DNA from: Aldrovandia affinis
Taxonomy: Eukaryota > Chordata > Actinopteri > Notacanthiformes > Halosauridae
Length of the DNA: 64,000 bases
Assembly (NCBI GenBank): GCA_029706075.1
Contig: JAINUG010000005.1
Coordinates: 3,895,001 to 3,959,000 of the forward strand
Reading direction: 5' to 3'
The position numbers and the translations under genes were made by a program. This document shows positions 34,131 through 45,378 of the stretch, in pieces. The stretch's first letter is position 1, and every line of letters begins with the position of its first letter. The notes beneath the pieces are model-generated. The model was not told where the DNA came from. It did no database searches and saw only the letters and a program-made list of their open reading frames with translations.

Positions 34131-35149
34131 ACAATAACTTCCATTTATTATACATATGCCATTTCAATACCGCAAGCAAGTCTCAGAACCAGGACAAAAA
34201 TGGGGTGTGTCAAACATATTCAATGTTGAAACCGCAGGTTAGATATTACATGATTCACCAAAAGCCATCGATATACTGTTGCAACACACATGGGGGATTC
34301 TTGCCAGAGAAAAAGAAGAGACTGATTATCTATATACAGTTTCGAGCCCAGTAGGAGACCGGCTACCACACTAGCCCCTCATCTCAGGCCTGCCAGGAGA
34401 TGAGCCAGGGGAGGTGCCATAAAGAGTATATAGTCAAGCCACATCAGGAAGGGGGCATCAACCACGGGACACACCCCTCACCTGCATGACCAATTGACGG
34501 TTGGTCACCATGATGACGGAGCGGCACTCGTGGGATAGTGGCAACTTTGACATTTTGGCTGAATAGGTAACCTAAAATGTACAAACTTAGTCTCCAAACA
34601 GGGGGTTACTTAGCCAACAACAATCCAAAGCCAAGTCTTGCCTTCTGCTCCAGTATTCCTTTGGATTGCCGTCTCCGCGTGTTCCGGTGAGGTCTCCCCC
34701 TGTCCACATTGCTCACTAGACCCCTAGACCACCCGCAGTGCCCAAGGTTAATTTGTGTATTCCATGGGGACCTTTCTCATGCACACCTAGCCACCCATTG
34801 GACCTGTTAAATAAATCAGAATCTCATTTTTCCTTGCGTGGCATATGCTGTAACTTCCTTTGTGTTGTAGCAGCTAAACAAATGTTTCGCTGTTTTTGTT
34901 TCTTACATTCTTTTTATTTTCCATTTCACTCCCCTAGTTAGATCCCGTATTTTCATCAAGACCGTTAGATTGTAATTGTGTGTTTTGGTTATTTAATGCT
35001 GTAGTTAGAATTAGTTCAGTGATAGACAACTCTGCAGTGATTATATTAATAAACATTCGAATTATTGATAAGTTGGCTGTGCTGTCTTTGTTCTGCACAA
35101 ATTCAGTTCTACTGGCTACCATCCTCACCAAATAAATATTGAATACATG
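34131..35149. other. Unassigned DNA, possibly decayed LTR-like end near 34450-34850
   Basis: No gene is supported. A GC-richer part with AATAAATCAGAATCTC near 34810 could be the end of an old LTR-like or other retroelement, but neither ends nor coding parts are visible, so I make no family call. Confidence 0.25.
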
Positions 35150-35469
35150 TACACTACCGGTCAAAAGGTTTAGAACACCCCCATTTTCCAGTTTTACTGA
35201 AATGTAAGCAGTTCAAGTCCAGTGAATAACCTGAAATGGTACAAAGGTAAGCAGTAAACTGCCAGAGGTAAAAAAAAGAAAGAAAAGTTTAGGTTACCAA
35301 AAACTGAAAAATAAGGTAAATTTCAGAGTTATAAAAAATGGGTTAACGTGGGTTAACAGTCACTCTGTGAAAGTCGCCGACTCTGGATCCAGCAAAAGAG
35401 CCTCTTTTTCTTATTTTGCCATCTTAGGAATGGCTTTCTTACTGCCACTCGACCTGTCAAACCTGCAGC

Positions 35470-35660
35470 TCAAAGTCTTCTCTTTACAGTTGAAACTGAG
35501 ACTCCCTTACTTCGACCAGTGTTAAGCTGTGTTTGAAGCTGTTGTCCTGCGAGCCGCCTATCATGCACGCTGTTGACTCTCAGAAACTTGTCTTCTGATT
35601 TTGTTGTGGCTTTGGGTCTGCCAGACCTCTTCCTGTCAGAGTTTCCAAGTGCCTTTTGAT
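35470..35660 (-). pseudogene. Tc1-like transposase N-terminal fragment
   Basis: The minus-strand frame reads GNSDRKRSGRPKATTKSED and then LAGQQLQTQLNTGRSKGVS and VSTVKRRL. The pattern K-R-S-G-R-P-x-x-T (AT-hook-like link) followed by a second helix-turn-helix ending S-T-V-x-R-R-L is the paired-like DNA-binding domain of Tc1 transposases. The catalytic DDE domain is absent from the element. The sequence upstream of GNSD in the open frame (MDGWMDS...) comes from the SINE's ATCC tail and is not transposase. Confidence 0.82.
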
Positions 35661-35674
35661 GGTGTAGGAAACTA

Positions 35675-36037
35675 TCCATCCATCCATCCATCCATTATCT
35701 AAGCCGCTTATTCCTGGTCAGGGTCGCGGGGGGCTGGAGCCTATCCCAGCATGCGTTCCGGGCGAGAGGCAGGAATACACCCTGGACAGGTCGCCAATCC
35801 ATCGCAGGGCACACACACCATTCACTCACACACTCATACCTATGGGCAATTTAGACTCTCCAATTAGCCTAACGTGCATGTCTTTGGACTGTGGGAAGAA
35901 ACCAGTACCCGGAGGAAACCCACGCGGATACGGGGAGAACATGCAAACTCCGCACAGAAAGGCCCCCGGCCTGGATTCGAACCCGAGACCTTCTTGCTGT
36001 GAGGCGACAGTGCTATCCACTGCACCACCGTGCCGCC
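35675..36037 (-). mobile_element. tRNA-derived SINE with (GGAT)n tail, 14-bp TSD
   Basis: Read on the minus strand it starts GGCGGCACGGTGGTGCAGTG with an A box (GTGGTGCAGTGGATAGC) and a B box (GGGTTCGAATCC). It runs through the widespread fish SINE body and ends in a GGAT repeat (35675-35694). The perfect duplication GGTGTAGGAAACTA flanks it (35661-35674 and 36038-36051). It is inserted in the Tc1 derivative and is therefore younger. The short open frames across it are not genes. Confidence 0.93.
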
Positions 36038-36197
36038 GGTGTAGGAAACTACTCACTGCTAAAAAATGTACATTATTATATAACCAGTTTAGCGCTTACC
36101 TTTGTACCATTTCATGTTATTCACTGGACTTGAACTGCTTAAATTTCAGTAAAAACTGGAGAATGGGGGTGTTCTAAAACATTTGACCAGTAGTGTA

Positions 36198-36840
36198 CGG
36201 TGATGCGACCCATGCCAATGTCACTACACTGGAATATCCAATAAAGCATACAGTTTGCTCACATACCTAAAAATGGATAGTACCCAATACCTTTGAAAAT
36301 GTCTCTTGGGACATTGTTTTCACTCTGTAATCAGCAAAGGGAATTCCTGAAGTACACAGATAACTAGTCCAGTGGTTGCCCTGAAGGAATATTGACTTTA
36401 CTTCTTTTGAAGTTACACATGACATACAAGGAATTGCCAAAATAAAGGAAACACCAACATATGACAACAAGTGTCTTCAAGTAGCATAGTTTGACCTCTC
36501 TCCCCTGTGGGCCATATTTTTTTAAACATTGAGTCTTTAAATAAAAGATGCCACAAAACTGTGAAGTGTAAAAAGATCATGATTGCTATTTCAATAGGCT
36601 GAAATAGCATGTGAGATTACAAAGATAACAGCAATAGACATAGTGAGTGAATTTCAGATGTTCCAACCTTGCAAGCATGCATGGCTCAGTCAGGCTGTGG
36701 AGCTTATTATGGGCTATCACTGGGAGCCATTTCAGAGTTGAGCATTTAGCTTGCACAAGTCAGTACAGTTCTCCTGCATAGCAACAGGGGACACCACATC
36801 AGCAGCCTGTTGTGCCTTCAGGTTCCCTGACCATAACAAT
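36198..36840. other. Noncoding DNA with a possible lone Tc1-like end
   Basis: GGAATTGCCAAAATAAAGG then AAACACCAACATA near 36430-36462 looks like the terminus of another Tc1/mariner-type element common in fish. No opposite end was found, so only a remnant can be claimed. Nothing else is recognised up to the Tc1 at 36843. Confidence 0.4.
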
Positions 36841-37163
36841 TACAGTGCCATGAAAAAGTATTTGCCCCCTTCCTGATTTCTTCTTTTTTTGCATATTTGT
36901 CACACTTAAATGTTTCAGATCATCAAAAACATTTTTATATTAGATGAAGATAACCTGAGTGAATACAAAATGCAGTTTTTAAATGATGATTTCATTTATT
37001 AAGGGAAAAAGGCTATCCAACCCTACCTGGCCCTATGTGAAAAAGTAATTGCCCCCCCTTAATAAATCACATTAACCACATTTTTTTGAAAGCTGAGTTC
37101 AATTTCACAAGCCACACCCAGGCCTGATTACTGCCAGACCTGTTGAATCTAGAAATCACTTAA

Positions 37164-38553
37164 CCCCCTGAGGTCCGTGCTTAGCTCAGAGCAGCTTTGT
37201 GATTTTGGTGTGGTCTGATATTTATCTCAATTTCATCAACTTAACACACATTTACTCCAAAGTGTTTGATATTTTTATTTGAAGGACAATCACAGCTACA
37301 TTATGCCATCAATAGTTTGGTCAGTATCATATGCAGCTTGTAAATAGATCTACAAACACACAAGTTATAAAAAGTAAATGTTTCTGCCGTCACAAAAGTT
37401 GTGAAAGCACACACTAAACTATAGTGACAAATTGTTTTGCCAATATGCATTTGTTCATCAAGTTCTTGGTTATGTAAGGATGTCAAAATAGTTTAGCACA
37501 TCTGAGATCTAAATAGCTAAAAACCTGTTTTTATCAGAACTGGTCAAATTTATTTCAGGCTGTGGGAGGGCTATATGCTAATTTCCTGAATATTCATGAT
37601 CCACACCTGAGGGTTGTCCACACCTGTAAGATCTGTCAGATGGGCCATCTCTCTCTCAATGGCCATCAGACAAAGACAAAAGCCAGAGTCTGTTTGGCAG
37701 TGGGCACAGGCACATGATCAAAAGTAGCCCGTTTTCTGGGTTTAAGATATTTATTTATCTTTAAACGTCTGTAGGAAAACAAAAGCAAAATCCGTGTCTG
37801 CGAAGACACGGAAAGACATAAACAAAACAAACCAAAATAACCAACGATCAGGAACAAACAAAGTAAAACGGTAAATCCAAAACGTATCCAAAAACTCGGA
37901 ATAAACTAAACACTGGGAATCTAAACAACAATAAGCACACACAAACAAACAAGTTCTCGAGAGGCAAGAAACATTAAACACAATAGGTAGGCTACTATCA
38001 AGCTAAGCTAGATAATGTCCAAGCGCCGAAACAGAGAATGCCAGCTGGTTAAATATCCTCCCGTTAATTATTCGCATCAGTTCGCAATGATTCTGTTTAT
38101 TTCCGTATAGCGTCAAAAGATACGGAATTCATATATTTTCACGAGTATTTGAAAACATGGGAAATAAAATAAATATCAGCATACAGTCTGTTGCTGGCAG
38201 ATCGCAACCGCCACAGACAAGATGCGATATAATGTCGGGACATTGTTTACATGGCGATGTCACACATGGCCCCACGCCCCTCCTCGAGACTAGCACCTAG
38301 TTACCATGTCAATAGAAGGGGGACGGTACTTCCAGGTAAAACAGAGAGGAAAAGGCAAGGTTTACTTTTGGTCTAATTAACCTAATTTAAAAAATCTCAT
38401 ATTATTTGCCAGTGCTCAAATCGGAAAGTCACGATTCTAAGGTTTCTGTCAATGTTTTTGCTGCGTGTGTATGATAAAATCTTGCGACATTAGAAATAGT
38501 AATATACTTTTATTGCTGCTCGGATCGTCGGCGATCCAGTCGACCTCAGGGGG
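37164..38553 (-). mobile_element. piggyBac derivative, copy B, inserted in Tc1
   Basis: The copy is flanked by TTAA at 37160-37163 and 38554-38557. The ends match copies A and C in reverse orientation, including a subterminal palindrome (GGATCGTCGGCGATCC, 38522-38537). It is 1390 bp, the shortest of the three. Read on the minus strand, it passes from GCCCACTGCCAAACAGACTC directly into TTTGTCTTTGTCTGATGG, so the cysteine-rich domain coding sequence present in copy C is deleted. Removing it and one TTAA restores uninterrupted Tc1 sequence (ATCACTTAAATAGAACC). Confidence 0.93.
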
Positions 38554-39167
38554 TTAAATAGAACCTGTCTGACAAAGTGAAGGAGGCTAAAAGATCTCAA
38601 AAAGCAGCACATGATGCCGCGATCTAAAGAAATTCAAGAACAGATGAGAAACAAAGTCATTGACATCTATCAGTCTGGAAAGGGTTACAAAGCCATTTCT
38701 AAGGCTTTGGGACTCCAGCGAACCACGGTGAAAGCCATTATCTACAAATGGAGAAAACTTGGAACAGTGGTGAACCTTCCTAGTGGCCGGCCTACCAGAA
38801 TTATTCCAAGAGCGCATCGACGACTCATCCAGGAGGTCACAAAAGACCCCAGACGAACATCTAAAGACCAACAGACCTCACTTGCCTCAGTTAATGTCAG
38901 TGTTCATGATTCCACAATAAGAAAGAGACTGGGCAAAAATGGCATCCATGGGAGAGTTCCAAGGCGAAAACCACTGCTGACCAAAAAGAACACAAAGGCT
39001 CGTCTCACATTTGCCAAAAAACATCTTGATGACCCCCAAAACTTTTGGGAAAATATTCTGTGGACTGACTCATCAAAAGTGGAACTTTTTGGAAGGTGTG
39101 GGTCCCGTTACATCTGGCGTAAAACTAACACGGCATTCTATAATAAAAACATCATACCAACAGTCAA

Positions 39168-39317
39168 CGTATTGCTGTATTCCTGCACTGATCTCGTGCG
39201 CTAACTGTGATTGTTCCTACCATGTATTGATGCACATCTTGTAAGTCGCTCTGGATAAGAGCGTCTGCTAAATGCTTAAAAATGTAAATGTAAAAAAAAA
39301 AAAATGTAAATGTAAAT
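39168..39317 (+). mobile_element. L2 3'-tail insertion, 150 bp, 5-bp TSD
   Basis: This is a severely 5'-truncated L2 copy containing only the last part of the 3' UTR (TGCACTGATCTCGTGCGCTA), the stem-loop GTAAGTCGCTCTGGATAAG, and a tail of AATGTAAA repeats. The GTCAA duplication lies at 39163-39167 and 39318-39322. It matches the end of the L2 at 39645-42820 almost exactly. It sits inside the Tc1 transposase coding region. Confidence 0.92.
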
Positions 39318-39644
39318 GTCAAACATGGAGGTGGTAGTGTGATGGTCTGGGGCTGCTTTGCTGCTTCAGGACCTGGGCGACTTGCCGTAATTGATGGAAC
39401 CATGAATTCTGCTCTCTACCAGAAAATCCTGAAGGAGAATGTCCGGCCATCAGTTCGTGACCTCAAGCTAAAGCGCACTTGGGTTATGCAGTAGGACAAT
39501 GATCCGAAACACACCAGCAAGTCCACCTCTGAACGGCTCAAGAAAAACAAAATGAAGGTTTTGGAGTGGCCTAATCAAAGCCAGGACCAATCCGATTGAG
39601 ATGCTGTGGCATGACCTTAAACAGGCAGTTCATGCTCGAAAACC

Positions 39645-42600
39645 ATGTCTCCTCTTCTAAATTGCCTAGAAGGAGAGATTCTATCCACACCCGTAATCTG
39701 TCCAATCTCATCCACCCTCCTAGATCTCCCGGTGTTGATGTGGTGGTAGCAGGTGGACTATGGAACTGCCAATCCACTGTCCGGAAGGCCGATTTCATCT
39801 CGGCCCAGGCCTCACTACTCTCCCTGCAGTTCCTGGCGCTCACGGAGACGTGGATCACTCCCCAGAACACGGCCACCCCTGCTGCTCTCTCCGCTGCCTA
39901 CACCTTCTCCCACACTCCACGACCCTCAGGTAGAGGTGGAGGGACAGGTATACTGATCTTCACCCTGTGGAGATTTGGTATTGTTCCTCTTCCTCACTTC
40001 TCACCCTCCTCCTTCGAATTTCATGCTGTCACTATCACTGTTCCATGTAAACTGCACATCATTGTTCTTTATCGCCCTCCAGGTCCACTGGGGAGTTTCC
40101 TAGACGAGATGGATGCCCTACTCAGTGCCTTCCCTGAGGATGGCACTCCCGTCTTACTCCTCGGTGACTTCAACCTGCCGCTGGAGACCTCTCAGGCCTC
40201 TGCATTCCTCCCCCTGCTTTAGTCCTTTGACTTCACCATGGCGGAATCTCCATCCACCCACAAGGCCGGTAACCAACTGGACCTGGTCTTCACCAGGAAC
40301 TGCGCCTCACCCAACATTACGGTATCGCCTCTACATGTGTCTGACCATTGCTTTCTGTCTTTCTCCCCCTCCCCTCTGTGCCTAAACCATCTTCACCTGC
40401 TCCTACTGTCCCTGTCCGTCGCAACCTCCTCCTCTCTCTCCCCTGCTGCCCTGTCAGCTACTGTCCTATCTTCCCTTCCCCCTACTGATGCCTTCTCCCA
40501 GCTACCTGCTGAGGAAGCATCATCCACCCTACTTTCCTCTCTCTCCTCCTCCTTTGACTTACTCTGTCCTCTATCCACTAAACCTGCTCGTCTCCGACCC
40601 CCCGGCCCCTGGCTAACCGATTCCATTTGGGCTAACTGACTGAAACTGCGAGCGGCAGAAAGGAAATGGCGAAAATCCAAATCCCCTGTAGCTCTGTCTG
40701 ATTTCCACACACTCCTGGCTTCCTTCTCCTCTAACCTCTCCTCTGCTAAGTCTGCATTTTTCCTTTCTAAGATTCAATCTTCTGTTTCCAACCCACGTAA
40801 ACTCTATTCTACGTTTTCCTCTCTCCTCACCCCTCCTCCTCCCCCACCCCCTCCTCTCTAACCGCCGATGACTTCTCATCCTTCTTTCACGAGAAGGTTG
40901 ATGTCATTCGCAACTCCTTCCCCCCAACCTCTCCCTCTCCCATCTCGCTACCTGAACCTCCCACCCCTCTGTCCTCCTTCTCGCCCCTTCCTGACTCAGA
41001 CATCCTTCAACTTGTTCTCTCCCACCGTCCCACCACCTGCCCTCTTGATCCCATTCCTTCCCCCCTCTTCCAGTCCATTGCTATGGACATCCTCCCCTTT
41101 GTCTCCAATATCATTAACTCCTCTCTTTCCTCTGGCTCTGTCCCTTCCTCCCTCAAATGCGCTCATGTTGTCCCCCTCCTCAAAAAACCCTCTCTGAATC
41201 CTGCTGTCATCTCTAACTACCGACCTGTCTCTCTCCTCCCATTTATTTCCAAAACATTAGAGCGCGCTGTCTATAATCAACTGTCTGCTCATTTCTTACA
41301 GAACGACCTGCTTGATCCCAACCAATCTGGGTTCAGTGCAGGCCACTCCACAGAGACTGCTCTCCTTGCGGTCACTGAGGCTCTTCACGGGGCTAAGTCC
41401 CGATCCCTTAGCTCCGTCCTCCTCCTCCTCGACCTGTCGGCGGCATTCGACACCGTGGACCACCGGACCCTGCTCTCATCTCTCGTCGAGATGGGAATCT
41501 CTGGATCTGCGTTGACATGGTTTGAGTCCTACCTGGCTGACCGGTCCTACCAGGTGGCCTGGAGAGGATCCCTCTCCTCTCCCCACACCCTCTCTACCGG
41601 AGTCCAGCAGGACTCGGCGCTAGGCCCCGTCCTATTCTCTCTGTACACCAAGTCACTTGGCTCTGTTATTTCTGCTCATGGTTTTTCCTATCACTGTTAT
41701 GCTGATGACACTCAACTGTTTATCTCCTTCTCTCCATCTGATACCCAGGTCCCGGCACAGATCTCTGCATGCCTGGCTGACATCTCCACATGGATGTCCA
41801 CCCACCACCTGAAGCTGAACCTGGGGAAGACAGAGCTGCTCTTCCTCCCAGCGAAGGGCTCCCCGATGATTGATGCGTCAATCACCGTGGAAGGCTCCAT
41901 AGTGTCTCCGTCCCAGTCTGCCAGGAGTCTTGGGGTAACCCTGGACAACCAGCTGTGCTTCTCGAGCCATATTGCAGCGATCACTTGGACCTGCCGTTTC
42001 TCCCTCCACAACATCCGGAGGATCCGACCGTTCCTCACCCAAGAGGCCACTCAACTCCTGGTCCAGGCCCTGGTGATCTCATGTCTGGACTACTGCAATT
42101 CCTTGCTGGCAGGCCTTCCGGCCTGTGCCATCAAGCCACTGCAACTAGTCCAGAACGCTGCCGCTCGCCTGGTGTTCAACCAGCCGAAGTTCACCCACGT
42201 CACCCCTCTACTCTCCTCTCTGCACTGGCTCCCCATCGCAGCACGCATCAGATTCAAGTCACTGGTGCTTGCTTTTCAAGCGGCCAGAGGTACTGCTCCC
42301 CCATACCTCCAGTCACTCATCACTCCCTACACCCCGCCCAGACCCCTCCGCTCCGCCTCCGCTGGCAAACTGACTGCCCCATCCCTCCGGGCGCCTGGCA
42401 GACTCCTCGCAGTCTCGCCTCTTCTCTGTCCTGGTCCCTCGCTGGTGGAACGACCTCCCGCAATCGGTCAGGACTGCGGAATCACTTCCAATCTTCCGCA
42501 AGAGACTCAAAACCCACCTCTTCAGACTCCACTACCACTGAACACTGTCCATCTAGGCAATCTGTCATCACCACTGTTTACTTGTTCTACACTATTTATA

Positions 42601-42820
42601 AAAATTAAAATTAAAAAATAAAAAAACACCCCACTAACCTTTTCTTTCCCAGTGTTACAGGTATGATACGTAGATGCCTGCAATGATGTCTATTGCTGTT
42701 TTACTGCACTGATCTTGTGCGCTAACTATGATTGTTCTTACCTTGTATTAATGCACATCTTGTAAGTCGCTCTGGATAAGAGCGTCTGCAAAATGCTTAA
42801 AATGTAAAAATGTAAAATGT
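39645..42820 (+). mobile_element. L2-clade LINE, 3.2 kb, 6-bp TSD
   Basis: The element is inserted in Tc1 transposase coding sequence, with AAAACC at 39639-39644 and 42821-42826. It contains ORF2 with endonuclease and reverse transcriptase, a 3' UTR with the stem-loop tail CTTGTAAGTCGCTCTGGATA (about 42758-42778) and a tail of short TGTAAA-type repeats. No separate ORF1 is visible, and the 5' end starts just upstream of the endonuclease, so it may be slightly 5'-truncated. The low number of breaks suggests it is among the younger elements. Confidence 0.94.
39720..42621 (+). pseudogene. L2 ORF2: endonuclease and reverse transcriptase
   Basis: The protein nicks target DNA and reverse-transcribes LINE RNA. 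The endonuclease part has ISAQASLLSLQFLALTETWI (catalytic Glu in TET), VLLLGDFNLPLE and VSDHCFLSF (DH). The reverse transcriptase has SNYRPVSLLPFISKTLERAV, LLLLDLSAAFDTVDH (catalytic Asp), [19 protein letters not shown] (usual family form [10 protein letters not shown]) and YADDTQLF at 41698. The C-terminal region includes LQLVQNAAARLVF and TAPPYLQSLITPY. Breaks are a TAG at 40220-40222, a TGA at 40637-40639 and a frame change within the CT-rich tract at about 40829-40858. The last 1539 bases of frame (41083-42621) are uninterrupted. The copy is near-intact but dead. Confidence 0.93.
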
Positions 42821-43190
42821 AAAACCCTCCAATGTGGCTGAATTAAAACAATTCTGCAAAGAAGAGTGGGTCAAAATTCCTCCACAGCGATGTAAAAGAC
42901 TCATTGCCAGTTATCACAAACGTTTGATTGCAGTTGTTGCCGCCAAGGGTGGCACAACCAGTTATTAAGTTCAGGGGGGAAATGACTTTTTCACATGGGT
43001 GATATGGGTGTTGGATAACTTTTTTCCTTCAATAAATGAAATAAGCATTTAAAAACTGTATTTTGTGTTTACTCGGGTTCTCCTTGTCTTATATTACATT
43101 TTGTATGAAGATCTGAAACCATTCAGTTTGACAAATATGCAAAAATAGAGGAAATCAGGACGGGGGCAAATACTTTTTCACAGCACTGTA

Positions 43191-44365
43191 TGGGGGTGAA
43201 AGTTGTATGTTGGGCATACGTCCCTCTCCTCCAGATATAACAGATGCTGAGGAGAACTGGGATGACGTAAATGTAGAGAGATCCATGGACTGGAAATCAA
43301 AAATAAAATGCTATTGCTTAGCAGAGCAGGGCTTTACAGCTGCAGGCTTTTCCAACAATGGGGTATGGTTCTCGTTCTCAGCACTCACAGTGAAAGCAGA
43401 AAAAAAACAAAGATTGACCTGAACGTGCCTTTTTATCAATTTTTTATAAAAACTTGATTATAGATTATAGGGGAAATTTGCTCAATTTTAAAGTAGAGTT
43501 ATCTCAGTCATTCAAGGAATTTAGAAAACAAGGACATAACACATAACAAAGACACCCCCCCGTCCCCCGTCAACCCACAAAACAAAATAATGCAATCATA
43601 ATATCTAATGTGCTTGACCTCTTGCCTGAGCTAGAGGCACCTGACTCACGTGTCAGAAAATAATCGGTGCGTGATTCGTGTACAAGCAGGATTTTGATTG
43701 GGGAAACTGCTGATGGGAATAATGTAAGCATGCCCCTGTTCTAGAGAGCCAGAGCCAGCCAGCAGAGGAATGAATCAGAGATCCATGTGTACTTTGTGCA
43801 GGAACTGCAGAGCAAAGCACCCCAGGGCAGCTTTTCACTGACAGCTACACACCGTTCAGCTGCCCATTAGCAGAATCAGCACTGACGGCTTCTCTAAAGT
43901 GTAAAGTTAAGGTTAAACTCACCAGGGAAGCAACAGCCCTGCTTTCTCCTATCTATTTTAGAGAGTCTAAATGTAATTTAAAAGGAAATAGCATAAAAAA
44001 GGCTCACTCATACTAATTCTAACTGGACAAATGGTTCAGTGATTGCAATAGAATTCAATAAAACAAAACAAATTCATGCATTTGTTGTCATTTGTTGTTT
44101 TCTCTGATAAATTTGATGTATAAGTACATACATTTTCTTTGGAAAAAAACTGAACTTTCGATGACCAAAGCTAGATTTTGTAAAATGGCTATCTGTGTGG
44201 AGGAGAGCAGGGATAGTTAACAAAAGAAAGGAAAAGAGAGAATATCAAAAGCTGATGAATAGAAGGCTGTTGGCTGGTAAGTCAAAGATTAAAGATTTTA
44301 AAAGGACATATGGACATATTCCCTTAAAATGTCATTTTAAAGAAACCTTTCTCCTTACTAAGAAT
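43191..44365. other. Unassigned noncoding DNA
   Basis: No gene or recognisable element is visible. A C-run near 43555-43568 is the only simple-sequence feature. Confidence 0.4.
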
Positions 44366-44369
44366 CATT

Positions 44370-44710
44370 CATAAGTACGAAGGAGGGCAACTAAATTGGT
44401 TCCTGGTATGAAAGGTAAGTTGCGATGTAAGACTTAAAACAGTTAATGTATTCAAGCTTAGAAAAAGGGGACAAAGGCGGATTTGATTGAGGTTTTTAAA
44501 TATATAAAAGGGATTAACAAAGTGAACTACAAAATATTTTTCGGGTCCAGTGTAGTTTGCAGAACAAGGTGGGCACAGGCAGAAATTAGTTCATGGTAAA
44601 TTCCAGATTGATATCAGGAAGCATTTGTTTACACAGCGAGTTCTCAATGCATGGTAGGCTACAGCTTGCCAGGTCATGTAGTAGAGGCAGAGTCAATTGG
44701 GATCAGAGCA
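44370..44710 (+). pseudogene. CR1-type LINE 3' coding remnant
   Basis: The DNA matches the pattern of the CR1-clade ORF2 C-terminus. An R-R-A-T-K-L-V-P-G-like stretch (GGGCAACTAAATTGGTTCCT near 44389) is followed by words for ...GDLIEVFKYIKGI..., ...F-R-x-D-I-R-K-H-x-F-x-x-R-V... near 44605-44645 and ...V-V-E-A-E-S-I-G near 44680-44700. Stops and frame changes are frequent, so it is an old copy. The open frame at 44697-44951 downstream has no similarity. Confidence 0.6.
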
Positions 44711-45149
44711 TGTGAGCATAGCAGAGTGCAAGCAGAGCGGGGAAAGAATCGCAAACCTTTTGAATGGACCGGTGAGCAAGCTTTCAAAAGGTCAGAGTGT
44801 CTGCGTTCTCTCTCGCTCTAATTACACTCCGGTACCACTCACATCACGAGATCAGTCTCAGAACATCCAGCATGCATCTCTGTCCAGCATGCATCTCTAT
44901 GTGCAACCAGAGCTAATTATCACAAATTTTGCCTATTGTCAGCAGCAATAGTTTATGAAGTACTGAATAAAGCAAACAGGTGTACAATTAGTGCAACCTG
45001 CACAGATGAGGAGGATTTAGAACAGGAGAGAGAGTGCGGTGACCAGTAGAGTCCTTCTGGAATCTATAAATACATATTTAGAGGAAGCATGAAAATGTAC
45101 TGCGAGCCCACGTTGCGAGAACATCAAAAGGTAGGTAGCTGGCCAACCA

Positions 45150-45225
45150 AGTTCAATCAATCAATCAATCTTTATTTTTGTATAGCGCCATTTACAAACA
45201 GGTTGTCACACAGCGCTTCACAATT
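45150..45225 (-). repeat. RTE/SINE-like 3' tail (ATCA)n
   Basis: CAATCAATCAATCAATC followed by TTTATTTTTGTATAGCGCC and CACAGCGCTTCACAA is the common fish retroposon 3' end (read on the minus strand, ending in a TGAT repeat). The body beyond about 45230 is not recognised, so the family is uncertain. Confidence 0.55.
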
Positions 45226-45378
45226 GGCATTTTCCAGAGGGAATCATAAAAACCAGAAAACCATTGGAGCCAATGTGGGAGACTGGAAAATTATTCCCTG
45301 ACCCCTTAAAAGGCGGTCGAGATGAACTCCTGGAAAATTGTGGGAAGTTGTCATTGTAACAAAAAAGTAGGCCTAGGC

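Larger units (their letters stand above)
35152..36195 (-). mobile_element. Non-autonomous Tc1-like transposon carrying a SINE
   Basis: The ends are CACTACCGGTCAAAAGG and, inverted, CACTACTGGTCAAATG, flanked by TA at 35150-35151 and 36196-36197. Inverted ends extend for about 90 bp (both contain CACTGGACTTGAACTGCTT or its complement). Without the inserted SINE and one copy of its duplication the element is 667 bp, so it is an internal deletion derivative of a 1.3-1.6-kb Tc1. The minus strand keeps the N-terminal DNA-binding part of a transposase. A related fragment lies at 56849-57180. Confidence 0.92.
38611..42967 (+). pseudogene. Tc1-like transposase, interrupted and broken
   Basis: Pieces at 38611-39162, 39323-39638 and 42826-42967 make up a Tc1 transposase of about 340 codons. 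The N-terminus has the paired-like helix-turn-helix (KVIDIYQSGKGYKAISKALG, then a GRP-type linker, PSGRPTRI). The first catalytic Asp is in ENILWTDSSKVELFG, the second in DNDPKHTS, and the third residue (Glu) in a block reading [10 protein letters not shown]. The C-terminus reads CKRLIASYHKRLIAVV and ends TTSY plus a stop. Breaks other than the insertions are a TAG at 39492-39494 (QQ to Q-stop before DNDPKHTS) and a small frame change near 39587. The first Met pair is at 38611. It is not functional. Confidence 0.92.
36843..43188 (+). mobile_element. Tc1-like transposon split by three insertions
   Basis: The inverted ends CAGTGCCATGAAAAAGTATT and CAGTGCTGTGAAAAAGTATT (the latter on the minus strand at 43188) are flanked by TA at 36841-36842 and 43189-43190. 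The inverted terminal regions extend to about 210 bp. The span is 6346 bp. Subtracting the piggyBac derivative (37164-38553), the L2 tail (39168-39317) and the L2 (39645-42820), each with one copy of its target duplication, leaves 1615 bp, a normal full-length Tc1. The host element was complete before the insertions. Confidence 0.95.

Noticed and set aside
33820-36040. Two similar 250-360-bp blocks as a possible segmental duplication
   Set aside because: Both are independent SINE insertions with different target duplications.
41955-42608. 217-codon plus-strand open frame
   Set aside because: A shadow frame of the L2 reverse transcriptase ORF (41083-42621).
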